Source: a virus. From it: DNA of 46,422 nt. The translations under genes and the position numbers were made by a program. A model generated the notes under the pieces. The model was given only the letters and a program-made list of their open reading frames with translations, did not search any database and was not told the DNA's origin. This document shows positions 15,671 to 22,333 of this stretch, piece by piece. Each line of letters starts with the position of its first letter. Positions within the stretch are counted from its first letter, which is position 1. The stretch covers positions 1-46,422 of the IMG/VR virus record IMGVR_UViG_3300010354_000147; one strand, written 5' to 3'.

Positions 15671-16000
15671 TTAAATCGAATCTGTTATTTTTTTGTATAT
15701 TTCATCTCCATTATCGGCAGTTGCTACCATTTCTTTCGCAACCAAAGATTTACCATTCTTATCTTTACCCCATTTAAATTTGTTTGAGCTAGAATAAAAC
15801 TGTATCCAAGAACCATTCATATCGTCCCCTTTTGACAATTCCATATAACCTGGAAAATCTTGTTTTTTAAATCCCTTTGGTTCATAATAGTTTTGTAACT
15901 TTTTAAATGTGGAATGAACATCAACATCTTCCATTTCATTAATCACTCGTTTAACAATTCTTGTTAAATCTGATTCTGTTAATCTTATGACTCTTTTCAT
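15671..16000 (-). CDS. 109-aa leader-bearing protein (LTExDL class)
   Basis: The leader MKRVIRLTESDLTRIVKRVI continues NEME, of the class shared with 17646, 18110 and 25088. The body is polar with WIQFYSSSNKFKWGKDKNGK. It has its own promoter motif and terminator. Unknown function. Confidence 0.65.
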   Translation of the reverse strand: MKRVIRLTESDLTRIVKRVINEMEDVDVHSTFKKLQNYYEPKGFKKQDFPGYMELSKGDDMNGSWIQFYSSSNKFKWGKDKNGKSLVAKEMVATADNGDEIYKKITDSI

Positions 16001-16012
16001 ATTTTTTTATTT

Positions 16013-16019
16013 ATAAATA
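16013..16019 (-). promoter_or_regulatory. TATTTAT upstream motif
   Basis: The minus strand reads TATATTTATAAATAA, 12 bases before the ATG of the 109-aa gene. Confidence 0.5.
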
Positions 16020-16031
16020 TACCATTAAAAT

Positions 16032-16056
16032 AAAAAACCCCACTGATGAGGTGGGG
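16032..16056 (-). terminator. Intrinsic terminator of the 59-aa gene
   Basis: Hairpin sequence identical to that at 15625-15650 (CCCCAC / GTGGGG with loop CTCATCA), followed by a T run on the minus strand. Confidence 0.85.
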
Positions 16057-16062
16057 AATATC

Positions 16063-16242
16063 TTACAATCTTGATGCTGAGTCCATAAGGATTCTTAATC
16101 TATGTTCAAGTTCTTTAATTTCATTAAGTTGTTTTTGATTTAGATTTAAGTCCTCCCCCTTTATTGATGAAATTCTATTTTGTATTTTTGTATACTCAAA
16201 CATTAGTCGATTATACGTTTCAGCTTTTTGTTCGTTGTTCAT
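16063..16242 (-). CDS. 59-aa small helical protein
   Basis: Short gene with a clean ATG, a terminator 6 bases after its stop, and a product that reads as one long charged helix (begins MNNEQKAETYNRLMFEYTKI; then LNEIKELEHRLRILMDSA). No leader and no TATTTAT motif upstream. Probably a coiled-coil peptide. Unknown function. Confidence 0.6.
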   Translation of the reverse strand: MNNEQKAETYNRLMFEYTKIQNRISSIKGEDLNLNQKQLNEIKELEHRLRILMDSASRL

Positions 16243-16277
16243 AATTGATATATAGTTAATTAATTTAAAAAGGAAAT

Positions 16278-16305
16278 AAAAAACCCCTCTTTAAGGGAGG
16301 GGGTT
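16278..16305 (-). terminator. Intrinsic terminator of the 219-aa GSSG-repeat gene
   Basis: The minus strand reads CCCCCTCCC TTAAA GAGGGG then TTTTTTATTT. Confidence 0.8.
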
Positions 16306-16310
16306 AGAGA

Positions 16311-16970
16311 TTATTTTCGTTCTTCCATAATACGTTTTATAATACTTTTCATATAATACTCATTTACTACGGTTTGTCCTGAGGTTTGTAAATGAGGTGG
16401 TAACTGAACAACATACTCATTTTTTTCGTTATGGCTATCCTTAACCGCTTGTCCTTCAGGTGTGGTTGTCCTCCACGTTTTATAATCATTAAGTGTTTTT
16501 TGTAAACGGTTATAACTATCCATGGTCCAAGTCGATGGGTTACCAATCTCCCTTTGCACTCTATCGATTTCGTCCAACCAACATCCAAGTTCAATTAATT
16601 GTCCACTAACACATGCTGGTCTATTGGCATTTTTCTTTACCCCACCTCCTGCTTGTTGTGTTGATCCTGCAGAACCACTTGTTCCACTAGTTCCTGATGA
16701 ACCTGAACTACCACTAGTTCCCGCAGAACCACTTGACCCAGACGTACCACTTGACCCAGACGTACCTGAAGATCCTGAACGACTGCTAGATCCTGAAGTA
16801 CCACTTACTCCACTTGACCCAGACGTACCTGAACGACCGCTAGATCCTGATTGTGGAATGGTTGATCCTGTGACAAGTTGTTCCGAAAGGTATTTACTAA
16901 TAATACGTCTTCTTTCTAATTCTAAATTAGCCTCTTGTATATGTCTAATTTTACTGTAACTTCTATTCAT
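16311..16970 (-). CDS. 219-aa leader-bearing protein with Gly-Ser-Thr repeat linker
   Basis: The leader MNRSYSKIRHIQEANLELER continues RRIISKYLSEQ, matching the 171-aa protein at 7849 over its first 12 residues, with LSE as cut site. Residues about 40-105 are a GSSGTSG tripeptide-like repeat, a flexible linker. The C-terminal domain is helical with a Cys pair (RPACVSGQLIELGCWLDEI). Its final helix YYMKSIIKRIMEERK looks like a leader motif placed at the C-terminus. Own promoter motif. Confidence 0.7.
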   Translation of the reverse strand: MNRSYSKIRHIQEANLELERRRIISKYLSEQLVTGSTIPQSGSSGRSGTSGSSGVSGTSGSSSRSGSSGTSGSSGTSGSSGSAGTSGSSGSSGTSGTSGSAGSTQQAGGGVKKNANRPACVSGQLIELGCWLDEIDRVQREIGNPSTWTMDSYNRLQKTLNDYKTWRTTTPEGQAVKDSHNEKNEYVVQLPPHLQTSGQTVVNEYYMKSIIKRIMEERK

Positions 16971-16984
16971 AACTTATTTTAATA

Positions 16985-16991
16985 ATAAATA
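16985..16991 (-). promoter_or_regulatory. TATTTAT upstream motif
   Basis: The minus strand reads GTGATATTTATTATTAAA, 14 bases before the ATG of the GSSG-repeat gene. Confidence 0.5.
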
Positions 16992-17002
16992 TCACATAAA
17001 AC

Positions 17003-17031
17003 AAAAAAACCCCTCTTTGTGGGGAGGGGTT
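17003..17031 (-). terminator. Intrinsic terminator of the 195-aa gene
   Basis: The minus strand reads ACCCCTCCCC ACAAA GAGGGGT then TTTTTTG. Confidence 0.8.
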
Positions 17032-17038
17032 TCAAAAA

Positions 17039-17626
17039 TTAATATCCTTCGGTAAAACTTCTCCAATCAATTCTAAATTTGTTTGGTATTTTTATCCCGT
17101 TTTCAGTTAAGTAATTAATTAAGTTCATTGCACTTTTTCTGTTCGAAGCTTTAATTGGTGTATTACCTCCGTCTGTAAATAAACTAAGTTTCACGTCATT
17201 TCCCGATCTTGGGTAAACAACAATACCCTCAATAGTTTTAGATTTCATTCCTTCATCATGTTGTGTGATTTTTATCATAAAATCATCGGTTACCTCGGTA
17301 TCATAGTTTTTCCAGTTATGATGAAATTTTGGTTCATGATCAAATTCACCTGACATTTCATTACCTCTTTCCGTTACAAAATCAAAAATAAACTCGTCTC
17401 CACCAATTCCAAAATCTCTACCGTGTTTTTCAATACGGGAAGAAAATTCATCGTAACCTCTATCTTTAACATTCTTGGCAATGTTTCTCCATGTAGATTT
17501 ATTCAATTCTCTTATTTCTTTTTGTTCTTCTAAAACTCGTCCAACAAGATGTCTAATGTCAGATTCGTTAATAACACGGTTAACAATTCTTGAAAAATCC
17601 CTTTCGGTTAATTTATTTCTTCTCAT
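17039..17626 (-). CDS. 195-aa leader-bearing protein (LTExDL class)
   Basis: The leader MRRNKLTERDFSRIVNRVIN continues ESDIRHLVGRVLEEQ, a double leader with VLEE. The body is basic and aromatic (GRDFGIGGDEFIFDFVTERG; PKFHHNWKNYDTEVTDDFMI). The C-terminal FRIDWRSFTEGY ends it. Starts 20 bases after the 102-aa gene, so co-transcribed. Unknown function. Confidence 0.65.
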   Translation of the reverse strand: MRRNKLTERDFSRIVNRVINESDIRHLVGRVLEEQKEIRELNKSTWRNIAKNVKDRGYDEFSSRIEKHGRDFGIGGDEFIFDFVTERGNEMSGEFDHEPKFHHNWKNYDTEVTDDFMIKITQHDEGMKSKTIEGIVVYPRSGNDVKLSLFTDGGNTPIKASNRKSAMNLINYLTENGIKIPNKFRIDWRSFTEGY

Positions 17627-17645
17627 AATATTATTTTAATTTAAA

Positions 17646-17954
17646 TTAATTTCCCCAAGCAGGATTTGCAATAATTAATTTTCCTCTCTCAACTCTTGGG
17701 ATTCTTCCCATGTCGTTGTAGTCAGCAACTTCGAAATCACCTTCATAGAATTTTTCACCATCGAACATAATAAAAAATTCTCCTTCATCATCTTTTCCTC
17801 TGTGACTATAACCTTTTGACTTATAGGATGAATGTGCGGCATCTCCCATTTTATCAAACCCACTTGCAGTATAGTCATCTTCATATGTTTCTTTAACCAA
17901 ACGTTTAATGAGTCTTGTTAGATCCCTTTCAGTTAATTTTACAATTGTTTTCAT
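17646..17954 (-). CDS. 102-aa leader-bearing protein (LTExDL class)
   Basis: The leader MKTIVKLTERDLTRLIKRLV continues KETYE. A small polar domain follows (DEGEFFIMFDGEKFYEGDFE). First gene of a two-gene unit with the 195-aa gene. Unknown function. Confidence 0.65.
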   Translation of the reverse strand: MKTIVKLTERDLTRLIKRLVKETYEDDYTASGFDKMGDAAHSSYKSKGYSHRGKDDEGEFFIMFDGEKFYEGDFEVADYNDMGRIPRVERGKLIIANPAWGN

Positions 17955-17971
17955 GTTATTTTGATTTATAT

Positions 17972-17978
17972 ATAAATA
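17972..17978 (-). promoter_or_regulatory. TATTTAT upstream motif
   Basis: The minus strand reads AAGTATTTATATATAAAT, 17 bases before the ATG of the 102-aa gene. Confidence 0.5.
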
Positions 17979-18066
17979 CTTTGAATTTTTTAAATTTTTC
18001 CCAAAAATTTTTTTTGGAATTTGAGATCTTTAGAAATGGGGGGTCGTGTTTATGTAGAACAAAAAA

Positions 18067-18088
18067 ACCCACCTATTATAGATGGGGT
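18067..18088 (-). terminator. Intrinsic terminator of the 133-aa gene
   Basis: The minus strand reads ACCCCATC TATAAT AGGTGGGT then TTTTTTG, a G.U-containing hairpin with a clear T run. Confidence 0.75.
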
Positions 18089-18109
18089 TTTAATATTTGA
18101 TTTTATTTA

Positions 18110-18511
18110 TTATCCTAAACTAAGTGCATATTTAACTGCTTGTTTTGCACCTTCTTGACCCGTAGGGAATTTTTTCATATCTTGGTCACCTTCACGATAA
18201 ACTACAATTTCCCAATCACCAATACTTCCTTCACCACAATCTAAAAATACATTAGTACCACCATTATGAGTTCCTTTATACATATACGTACAACATTTAT
18301 AGTAACATGGACGATTTGGTTGTGGTGGGTCAACAACTGTTTTAAATCCTGCGGCTTTTAATTTAGGTGTAAGGTCTAATGTCCACCAATCTCTATCAGC
18401 ACCACCTTCGTCTTTTACAACAGGGTCCTTACCTCCCTTATCTTGTTCTTTTATAACACGTTTAACAATCTTAACCAGTTCATCTTCAGTCAATCTTATA
18501 ATTCTTTTCAT
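18110..18511 (-). CDS. 133-aa leader-bearing protein (LTExDL class), Cys-containing
   Basis: The leader MKRIIRLTEDELVKIVKRVI continues KEQ. The body contains PNRPCYYKCCTYMYKGTHNG and a later Cys (VFLDCGEGSIGDWEIVVY), suggesting disulfide or metal binding. Own promoter motif and terminator. Unknown function. Confidence 0.65.
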   Translation of the reverse strand: MKRIIRLTEDELVKIVKRVIKEQDKGGKDPVVKDEGGADRDWWTLDLTPKLKAAGFKTVVDPPQPNRPCYYKCCTYMYKGTHNGGTNVFLDCGEGSIGDWEIVVYREGDQDMKKFPTGQEGAKQAVKYALSLG

Positions 18512-18526
18512 AATACTAATTTAATT

Positions 18527-18533
18527 ATAAATA
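18527..18533 (-). promoter_or_regulatory. TATTTAT upstream motif
   Basis: The minus strand reads ATATATTTATAATTAAAT, 15 bases before the ATG of the 133-aa gene. Confidence 0.5.
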
Positions 18534-18629
18534 TATCAATATAATAAAAACCCAACCTGTTATAGATGTGAATATTTTACTGGCAATTTGACTAGTAAAA
18601 TATTTTTTTGCATTATTGAAATAAAAATT

Positions 18630-19013
18630 ATGAAAAAACTTGAAATCCTACAAAACCAATTCCCAAATGAAATCAATGAAATCATTAACAAATTATACAA
18701 AGAAAAGTTCCCCCACAAAAAAGGAGATAAGACTGTATACAAATTTAAAACAATGGGGATAAACTATGAAAGTAATATCTTCACCAAAAACTATGTAAAC
18801 TTTCTAAAGGATGTTTCCAAACTACATCCTTATCAAATGTTTGAATCTACAACTCTGAAAAATTATATTTCCGAATCAAATGTCAATATAAAACAATCCC
18901 ACAAAATAACAGATGGTTTTTATGTTAGTGGTTATTCCTCAACTGATCGAAAAATCAAACACATTAAGGAACTTTGTAATATATTGGGTTTAAAACTAAC
19001 AGAGATAAACTGA
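18630..19013 (+). CDS. 127-aa rightward protein of unknown function
   Basis: The ATG at 18630 (MKKLEILQNQFPNEINEIIN) is preferred over an upstream start at 18588. Basic, mostly helical protein (LYKEKFPHKKGDKTVYKFKT; DRKIKHIKELCNILGLKL). No leader, no TATTTAT motif and no clear host-type promoter. First gene of the short rightward block. Possibly DNA binding by composition only. Confidence 0.6.
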   Translation: MKKLEILQNQFPNEINEIINKLYKEKFPHKKGDKTVYKFKTMGINYESNIFTKNYVNFLKDVSKLHPYQMFESTTLKNYISESNVNIKQSHKITDGFYVSGYSSTDRKIKHIKELCNILGLKLTEIN

Positions 19014-19102
19014 TTTTTTCCCAAAAATTTTTCCAGAATTTTTTTGTGAATATGTTATATAAGGGATTGACCCCCCTTCTGACCTGTCAAATTGTCATAT
19101 AT

Positions 19103-19139
19103 GGGGGGGATACGGAGGGGGGGAGGGGGTATATAGGGG
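19103..19139 (+). other. Four-tract G-run cluster (G-quadruplex-capable)
   Basis: Plus-strand G tracts of 7, 7, 5 and 4 bases with loops of 7, 1 and 6 bases meet the usual G4 rule, in a strongly AT-rich genome. It lies in the 250-base gap between the 127-aa gene and the host-type promoters. Confidence 0.6.
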
Positions 19140-19224
19140 TTTATCCCACCTGAGGACCCCATGCCATACTCCCCAAAGGAAGGGAGGTGTTAATAACTAT
19201 TTTTTAAAAATAAATGATCAATTA

Positions 19225-19256
19225 TTTGGTGGTGTCAAAAATAATCACGACCTTTG
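19225..19256 (+). promoter_or_regulatory. Host-type (Bacteroidota sigma) promoter P1
   Basis: TTTG at 19225-19228 and GACCTTTG at 19249-19256, about the spacing of the Bacteroidota consensus TTTG-N19-TAnnTTTG. The -7 element departs from TA. It shares TGTCAAAA-TAAT-AC with P2, 148 bases downstream. Confidence 0.45.
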
Positions 19257-19267
19257 TATTGACAGTG

Positions 19268-19417
19268 ATGATATCGAAGTCGGGTTCGACCAACAGAGTG
19301 GGGGTCGCAGAGGGTAGACTCCATCCTGCTTTTATATATAATAAAAGATCCCCCATCTTTTGTGAGAGATCAGTTGGTCATGTCAAAAGTTATTACTATC
19401 TTTGTATAAACCTTTAA
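19268..19417 (+). CDS. Possible 49-aa leaderless ORF or small RNA
   Basis: ATG about 12 bases after the P1 -7 box, open to 19417 (starts MISKSGSTNRVGVAEGRLHP). The frame runs through the leftward terminator and the P2 promoter, so it may be non-coding. The same DNA also folds locally (TCGAA GTCGGG TTCGA; CTTTTAT / ATAAAAG). A small RNA from P1 is equally likely. Confidence 0.25.
   Translation: MISKSGSTNRVGVAEGRLHPAFIYNKRSPIFCERSVGHVKSYYYLCINL
19341..19371 (-). terminator. Leftward terminator of the 105-aa gene
   Basis: On the minus strand GATCTCTC pairs with GGGGGATC (two G.U pairs), followed by TTTTATTATA. A close relative occurs at 20965-20998. Confidence 0.55.
19374..19404 (+). promoter_or_regulatory. 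Host-type (Bacteroidota sigma) promoter P2
   Basis: TTGG at 19374, 19-base spacer, TATCTTTG at 19397-19404: a good match to TTG-N19-TAnnTTTG. It would start RNA near 19411, 18 bases before the ATG of the 58-aa gene. Confidence 0.65.
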
Positions 19418-19428
19418 ACATTTTAGTT

Positions 19429-19605
19429 ATGTGTCTATCCCCAATCTTCTACTACAGTTCTATTATTCTTCTTACCATGATGGTTTTCTTTTTGGTTACC
19501 TTTACCATGTCAATGTTGGTTGTTAAGAAATTCCCCATGTGTAAACTAAGTATGTGGTTACGTCGTAATGTAATTACAGATGAGGACCTTGAAACTAAGG
19601 AGTAA
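19429..19605 (+). CDS. 58-aa single-span membrane protein
   Basis: Start MCLSPIFYYSSIILLTMMVF; one long hydrophobic helix (about 5-33) and a basic-then-acidic tail (MWLRRNVITDEDLETKE). It sits right behind promoter P2, so is probably an early gene. Its last 11 bases overlap the end of the converging 105-aa gene. Unknown function. Confidence 0.6.
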   Translation: MCLSPIFYYSSIILLTMMVFFLVTFTMSMLVVKKFPMCKLSMWLRRNVITDEDLETKE

Positions 19606-19912
19606 TCTGTTGTATCCTTGAGACGATCATTAGTGAGTGGTCTCTGATTAACTTATCTATACCTGTCATGTCTTCACTTGAAAGGGGGGAATTAGAATGT
19701 ATGTATTCTATAATGTCCCCCATATCTGTGTTGATAAGTATCCATGCCTTTTGTTTGAATCTTTTAACAGTCCCGACCATTGGGGAGGCGTTATTTACCT
19801 CTACTATCCTATACTCACAGTAACCTGTTAATATGTCATGTCTATAATTGACCATTATGGAACCATTAATTTCACTTATGGTTGTCTCGAACTTATTGAT
19901 TAAATCTATCAT
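19595..19912 (-). CDS. 105-aa protein of unknown function
   Basis: Starts MIDLINKFETTISEINGSIM; no leader. An alpha/beta pattern (MVNYRHDILTGYCEYRIVEV, KAWILINTDMGDIIEYI) is visible. It has a TATTTAT motif 17 bases upstream of its ATG and a hairpin terminator about 225 bases downstream. Unknown function. Confidence 0.6.
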   Translation of the reverse strand: MIDLINKFETTISEINGSIMVNYRHDILTGYCEYRIVEVNNASPMVGTVKRFKQKAWILINTDMGDIIEYIHSNSPLSSEDMTGIDKLIRDHSLMIVSRIQQITP

Positions 19913-19929
19913 GGTGGGGAATTTTGTTA

Positions 19930-19936
19930 ATAAATA
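19930..19936 (-). promoter_or_regulatory. TATTTAT upstream motif
   Basis: The minus strand reads CATATATTTATTAACAAAA before the 105-aa gene. Confidence 0.45.
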
Positions 19937-20155
19937 TATGTTAAAAAACTTGATTTTGTCAAAATGTCAGTCGAGCGTTAAACACAACACAATCCCTTTC
20001 ACCACTATTTCCCACTTTTACCCCATAGTATTCTACCCACTTTCTCCCACCACAATTGGTCCTGTTGCTATGACCAGTGATAAAAAATCCCCTCTCTTGA
20101 TACCAAGAAGACCACTTTTTTCACTACTTATGTTTTCCAGCAAAAAACATATCAT

Positions 20156-20866
20156 TATGGTATAAAAGCCGTGGACAGTCCTTTAGGACGTTAGAGTAGT
20201 ATATTATAGATAACTTCAACGACCCATAAGTGTGTCACTTATGTCCAACTTAACATCTGACCCCCTAATAATAGACACCTAAATAAACTATGTAAACAAT
20301 CTTCTTTACTGTTCATTATATCTATGTGTTCGGTTTACCTGAACATTCTTTTGTAGTGAACAACCATATATAGATTACCATATTGATCAACCATAATAAA
20401 CCTGTGTCATCGACCGACACGATAGTGGAGTGGTAGAATGTGGGAACCACATAACTGAAAGGTTTAATAAACTGATCACTAAAACGTTTACTAATATGTC
20501 TACCTCATAAATGGGGGTCCCCATCATTATTGGGGGGATTTTGTTTACAGTAGATAGTTTACTGTAAACTAAATAATTGTGTTATGTTAAATTATAAGAA
20601 GATAATCGGATTGATTCCGATTTACTATGAAGTTTATTACAATACTATAACTGAAAATAGTTTTTACAAACTAAAGTATAATTGTAAAAAGTATTTTGTG
20701 TTATGAACTTTCGAACCCATTATTATCTATAATCAATATTATATTTTGATGTTGTATCATTATTATATTTTAGTGTTATTATTTATACATGAGAACTGTA
20801 TCAAGTATAGTATCTTTACATGATTACGGTATAAAGAATCAATTTTACCGTATGGTAATAATTTGA
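20156..20866. other. Non-coding, hairpin-rich 0.7-kb region
   Basis: No convincing gene. Several perfect hairpins follow one another: GTCC TTTA GGAC (20178-20189), CATAAGTG TGT CACTTATG (20225-20243), GTTTACAGTA / TACTGTAAAC (20543-20569) and AATCGGA TTGAT TCCGATT (20604-20622). GTGTC / GACAC arms around ATCGACC lie near 20404-20420. Most arms are not followed by T runs, so they are not simple terminators. Candidates are a structured RNA, a replication or recombination locus, or decayed genes. Confidence 0.5.
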
Positions 20867-20871
20867 CAGTA

Positions 20872-20961
20872 AAGAGTATAGGATAAATTTATGAGGTGAA
20901 TTCCGAACGGAGTGAAACGTAGTGTAGGACTATGAACCGAATGAATTGATCGTATACTCTT
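20872..20961. repeat. Structured repeat element, copy 1
   Basis: The conserved core TATGAGGTGAATTCCGAA ... AGTGTAGGACTATGAACCGA is enclosed by inverted arms AAGAGTATA (20872-20880) and TATACTCTT (20953-20961). The second copy at 21565-21633 keeps the core but has a different, equally complementary arm pair. Confidence 0.75.
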
Positions 20962-20964
20962 ATA

Positions 20965-20998
20965 ATAAAAAATCCCCCATCTTTAAATGACAGAGGAT
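20965..20998 (-). terminator. Leftward terminator of the 164-aa secreted-protein gene
   Basis: The minus strand reads ATCCTCT ... GGGGGAT with two G.U pairs, then TTTTTTATTATA. Related to 19341-19371. Confidence 0.6.
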
Positions 20999-21020
20999 CA
21001 ATTACTTTGTAATTTAATTA

Positions 21021-21515
21021 TTACTCGTTAATATACCTTATCTCTTTTGATCCATCACTATACACATAGATCAATGGTTGTTTAGATACAATACTTGTTT
21101 CTCTTCCCATAAGATCTACTACTTTCACAACTTGTTTCTTCACAGGTGTAATTTCATTTATATCTAATATTGAACAGTCAGCAACAAGTGTTAGTGCTAC
21201 TCCTGAATTTAATACTTGTGTAATACACTGTGGGGTTTGTGGAGGAAATGGTGCTTGTGTTGCTCCTACATATAAACATACCGTTAGAGTAATAGGATAA
21301 ACTGTATCATTAATAACATAATGATGAACATTTTGAAATCCCATGCTATCAATATAGTTAAGTGTCATGTTTCCTGCGCCTGCTGGTGAAACATAAGTGT
21401 CCGTTAATGCGTAAGGACATCCCCCTTGATTAAGAACAAAGACATTAACTGGAGTTTGTGAGAATGTCATAAAAGACAAAAGACCGAAGATAAATGATAA
21501 TAATAGATTTTTCAT
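21021..21515 (-). CDS. 164-aa secreted flavobacterial-type protein with T9SS-like tail
   Basis: Signal peptide MKNLLLSFIFGLLSFMTFSQ; a beta-rich mature part with two Cys-containing strands (NQGGCPYALTDTY, TLTVCLYVG, PQCITQV, VADCSILDI). The C-terminal segment VKVVDLMGRETSIVSKQPLI and YVYSDGSKEIRYINE resembles the D-x-x-G-R-E / Y-x-D-G pattern of flavobacterial secreted-protein tails (type A sorting relatives). No leader and no TATTTAT motif. The gene is flanked on both sides by the structured repeat, suggesting cassette-like acquisition from a host. Confidence 0.75.
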   Translation of the reverse strand: MKNLLLSFIFGLLSFMTFSQTPVNVFVLNQGGCPYALTDTYVSPAGAGNMTLNYIDSMGFQNVHHYVINDTVYPITLTVCLYVGATQAPFPPQTPQCITQVLNSGVALTLVADCSILDINEITPVKKQVVKVVDLMGRETSIVSKQPLIYVYSDGSKEIRYINE

Positions 21516-21564
21516 AGTTTTTTTATTTAAAGATAATCATTTTTTGTGTTTAATCAATAAGAGG

Positions 21565-21633
21565 ATAAGATTAAATTATGAGGTGAATTCCGAAACGAAG
21601 TGTAGGACTATGAGCCGAATGAATTAATCTTAT
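21565..21633. repeat. Structured repeat element, copy 2
   Basis: Same orientation and core as copy 1, lacking about 9 central bases. The arms here are ATAAGATTAA (21565-21574) and TTAATCTTAT (21624-21633). The arm sequences differ from copy 1 but stay complementary. Confidence 0.75.
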
Positions 21634-21670
21634 ACTGAACCATCATTACTATTTGTCCTTGTAGGTTCAT
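21608..21670 (-). pseudogene. Truncated leader-only ORF (MNLQ class)
   Basis: The ATG overlaps the stop of the preceding gene (ATGA). The first codons repeat the leader start at DNA level (MNLQGQIVMMVQYKINSFGS), but the frame stops after 20 residues inside the structured repeat. It reads as a leader whose cargo gene was lost or replaced. Confidence 0.5.
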
Positions 21671-21999
21671 ATTAATATTTCTCTATATCTTGATTCTATT
21701 CTATCTACGTAGTGTGTATATAAAATAGACCAACTTAAATCCTCTGGTAAGTAGTCATTAAGTTTTAACCCAGTTATTAGGGATTTTAATATAACTATTT
21801 TAAAATTAGATAGTGTTAATTTTTTTGGGTTTGTTCCATACTTAAATCCATCCTGAAATGATCTTGATGTGTGGTTTAATATTGATATAAACTCATCGTC
21901 AATTCTTTTTGATATTTTTGGTGGTACTCTACGAAGAATTATATTCATACTGTTTGTTTCTTCCTTGATTACTCTTCTTATGTGTTCTTGTAGGTTCAT
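21667..21999 (-). CDS. 110-aa leader-bearing protein (MNLQEHIRR class)
   Basis: ATG at 21999, just after the previous stop. The leader is MNLQEHIRRVIKEETNSM. The body is basic and helical (IILRRVPPKISKRIDDEF; FKIVILKSLITGLKLNDYLP). Its ending YTHYVDRIESRYREILI parallels MVEYINDKYGDKIKEYY in the next gene, so the two may be distant paralogs. Unknown function. Confidence 0.65.
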   Translation of the reverse strand: MNLQEHIRRVIKEETNSMNIILRRVPPKISKRIDDEFISILNHTSRSFQDGFKYGTNPKKLTLSNFKIVILKSLITGLKLNDYLPEDLSWSILYTHYVDRIESRYREILI

Positions 22000-22000
22000 A

Positions 22001-22333
22001 TTAATTCCCACAGTTTATATGATAGTATTCTTTTATTTTATCACCATACTTATCGTTTATATATTCCACCATTGTTCTATACATCATTCCCCATTCTTTT
22101 GAAGAATCGTCAACATCACTAAAATACGTATAATACATTGAATCGGCAACAGCATCTGACATAACTTCTAATAATTCTTCACCACTCTCAAATCTACATA
22201 TGTTGTTTGGTGTGTAAACTCGCCCCATTCTGAAATCAACCTCATCATCAAGATGTTTAAATCTTCTTCTTAATCTAATTGGAATTTTGGTTTCTTCCTT
22301 GATTACTCTTCTTATGTGTTCTTGTAGGTTCAT
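22001..22333 (-). CDS. 110-aa leader-bearing protein (MNLQEHIRR class)
   Basis: The leader is MNLQEHIRRVIKEETKIPIR. The body has an acidic middle (LLEVMSDAVADSMYYTYFSD) and a WGMMYRTMVEYINDKYGDKI tail similar in pattern to the 110-aa neighbour. Overlaps the upstream stop by 4 bases. Unknown function. Confidence 0.65.
   Translation of the reverse strand: MNLQEHIRRVIKEETKIPIRLRRRFKHLDDEVDFRMGRVYTPNNICRFESGEELLEVMSDAVADSMYYTYFSDVDDSSKEWGMMYRTMVEYINDKYGDKIKEYYHINCGN

Noticed and set aside
20033-20155. 40-codon leftward frame (MICFLLENISSEKSGLLGIK ...)
   Set aside because: No promoter, no neighbour coupling and no leader; could be chance in AT-rich DNA.
19848-20165. 105-codon rightward frame starting inside the 105-aa gene
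   Set aside because: Starts antisense to a better gene, shows unlikely composition and has no promoter.
20400-20520. tRNA-like stretch (AGTGGAGTGGTAGAATG ... )
   Set aside because: No acceptor stem or T-arm closes around it, and the anticodon loop pattern is missing. No convincing tRNA was found by eye anywhere in the window.
20881-20945. Hammerhead-ribozyme-like core in the structured repeat (ATGA ... CCGAA)
   Set aside because: The GGTGAATTCC stem followed by GAA is suggestive, but the required CUGANGA box is absent in both copies.
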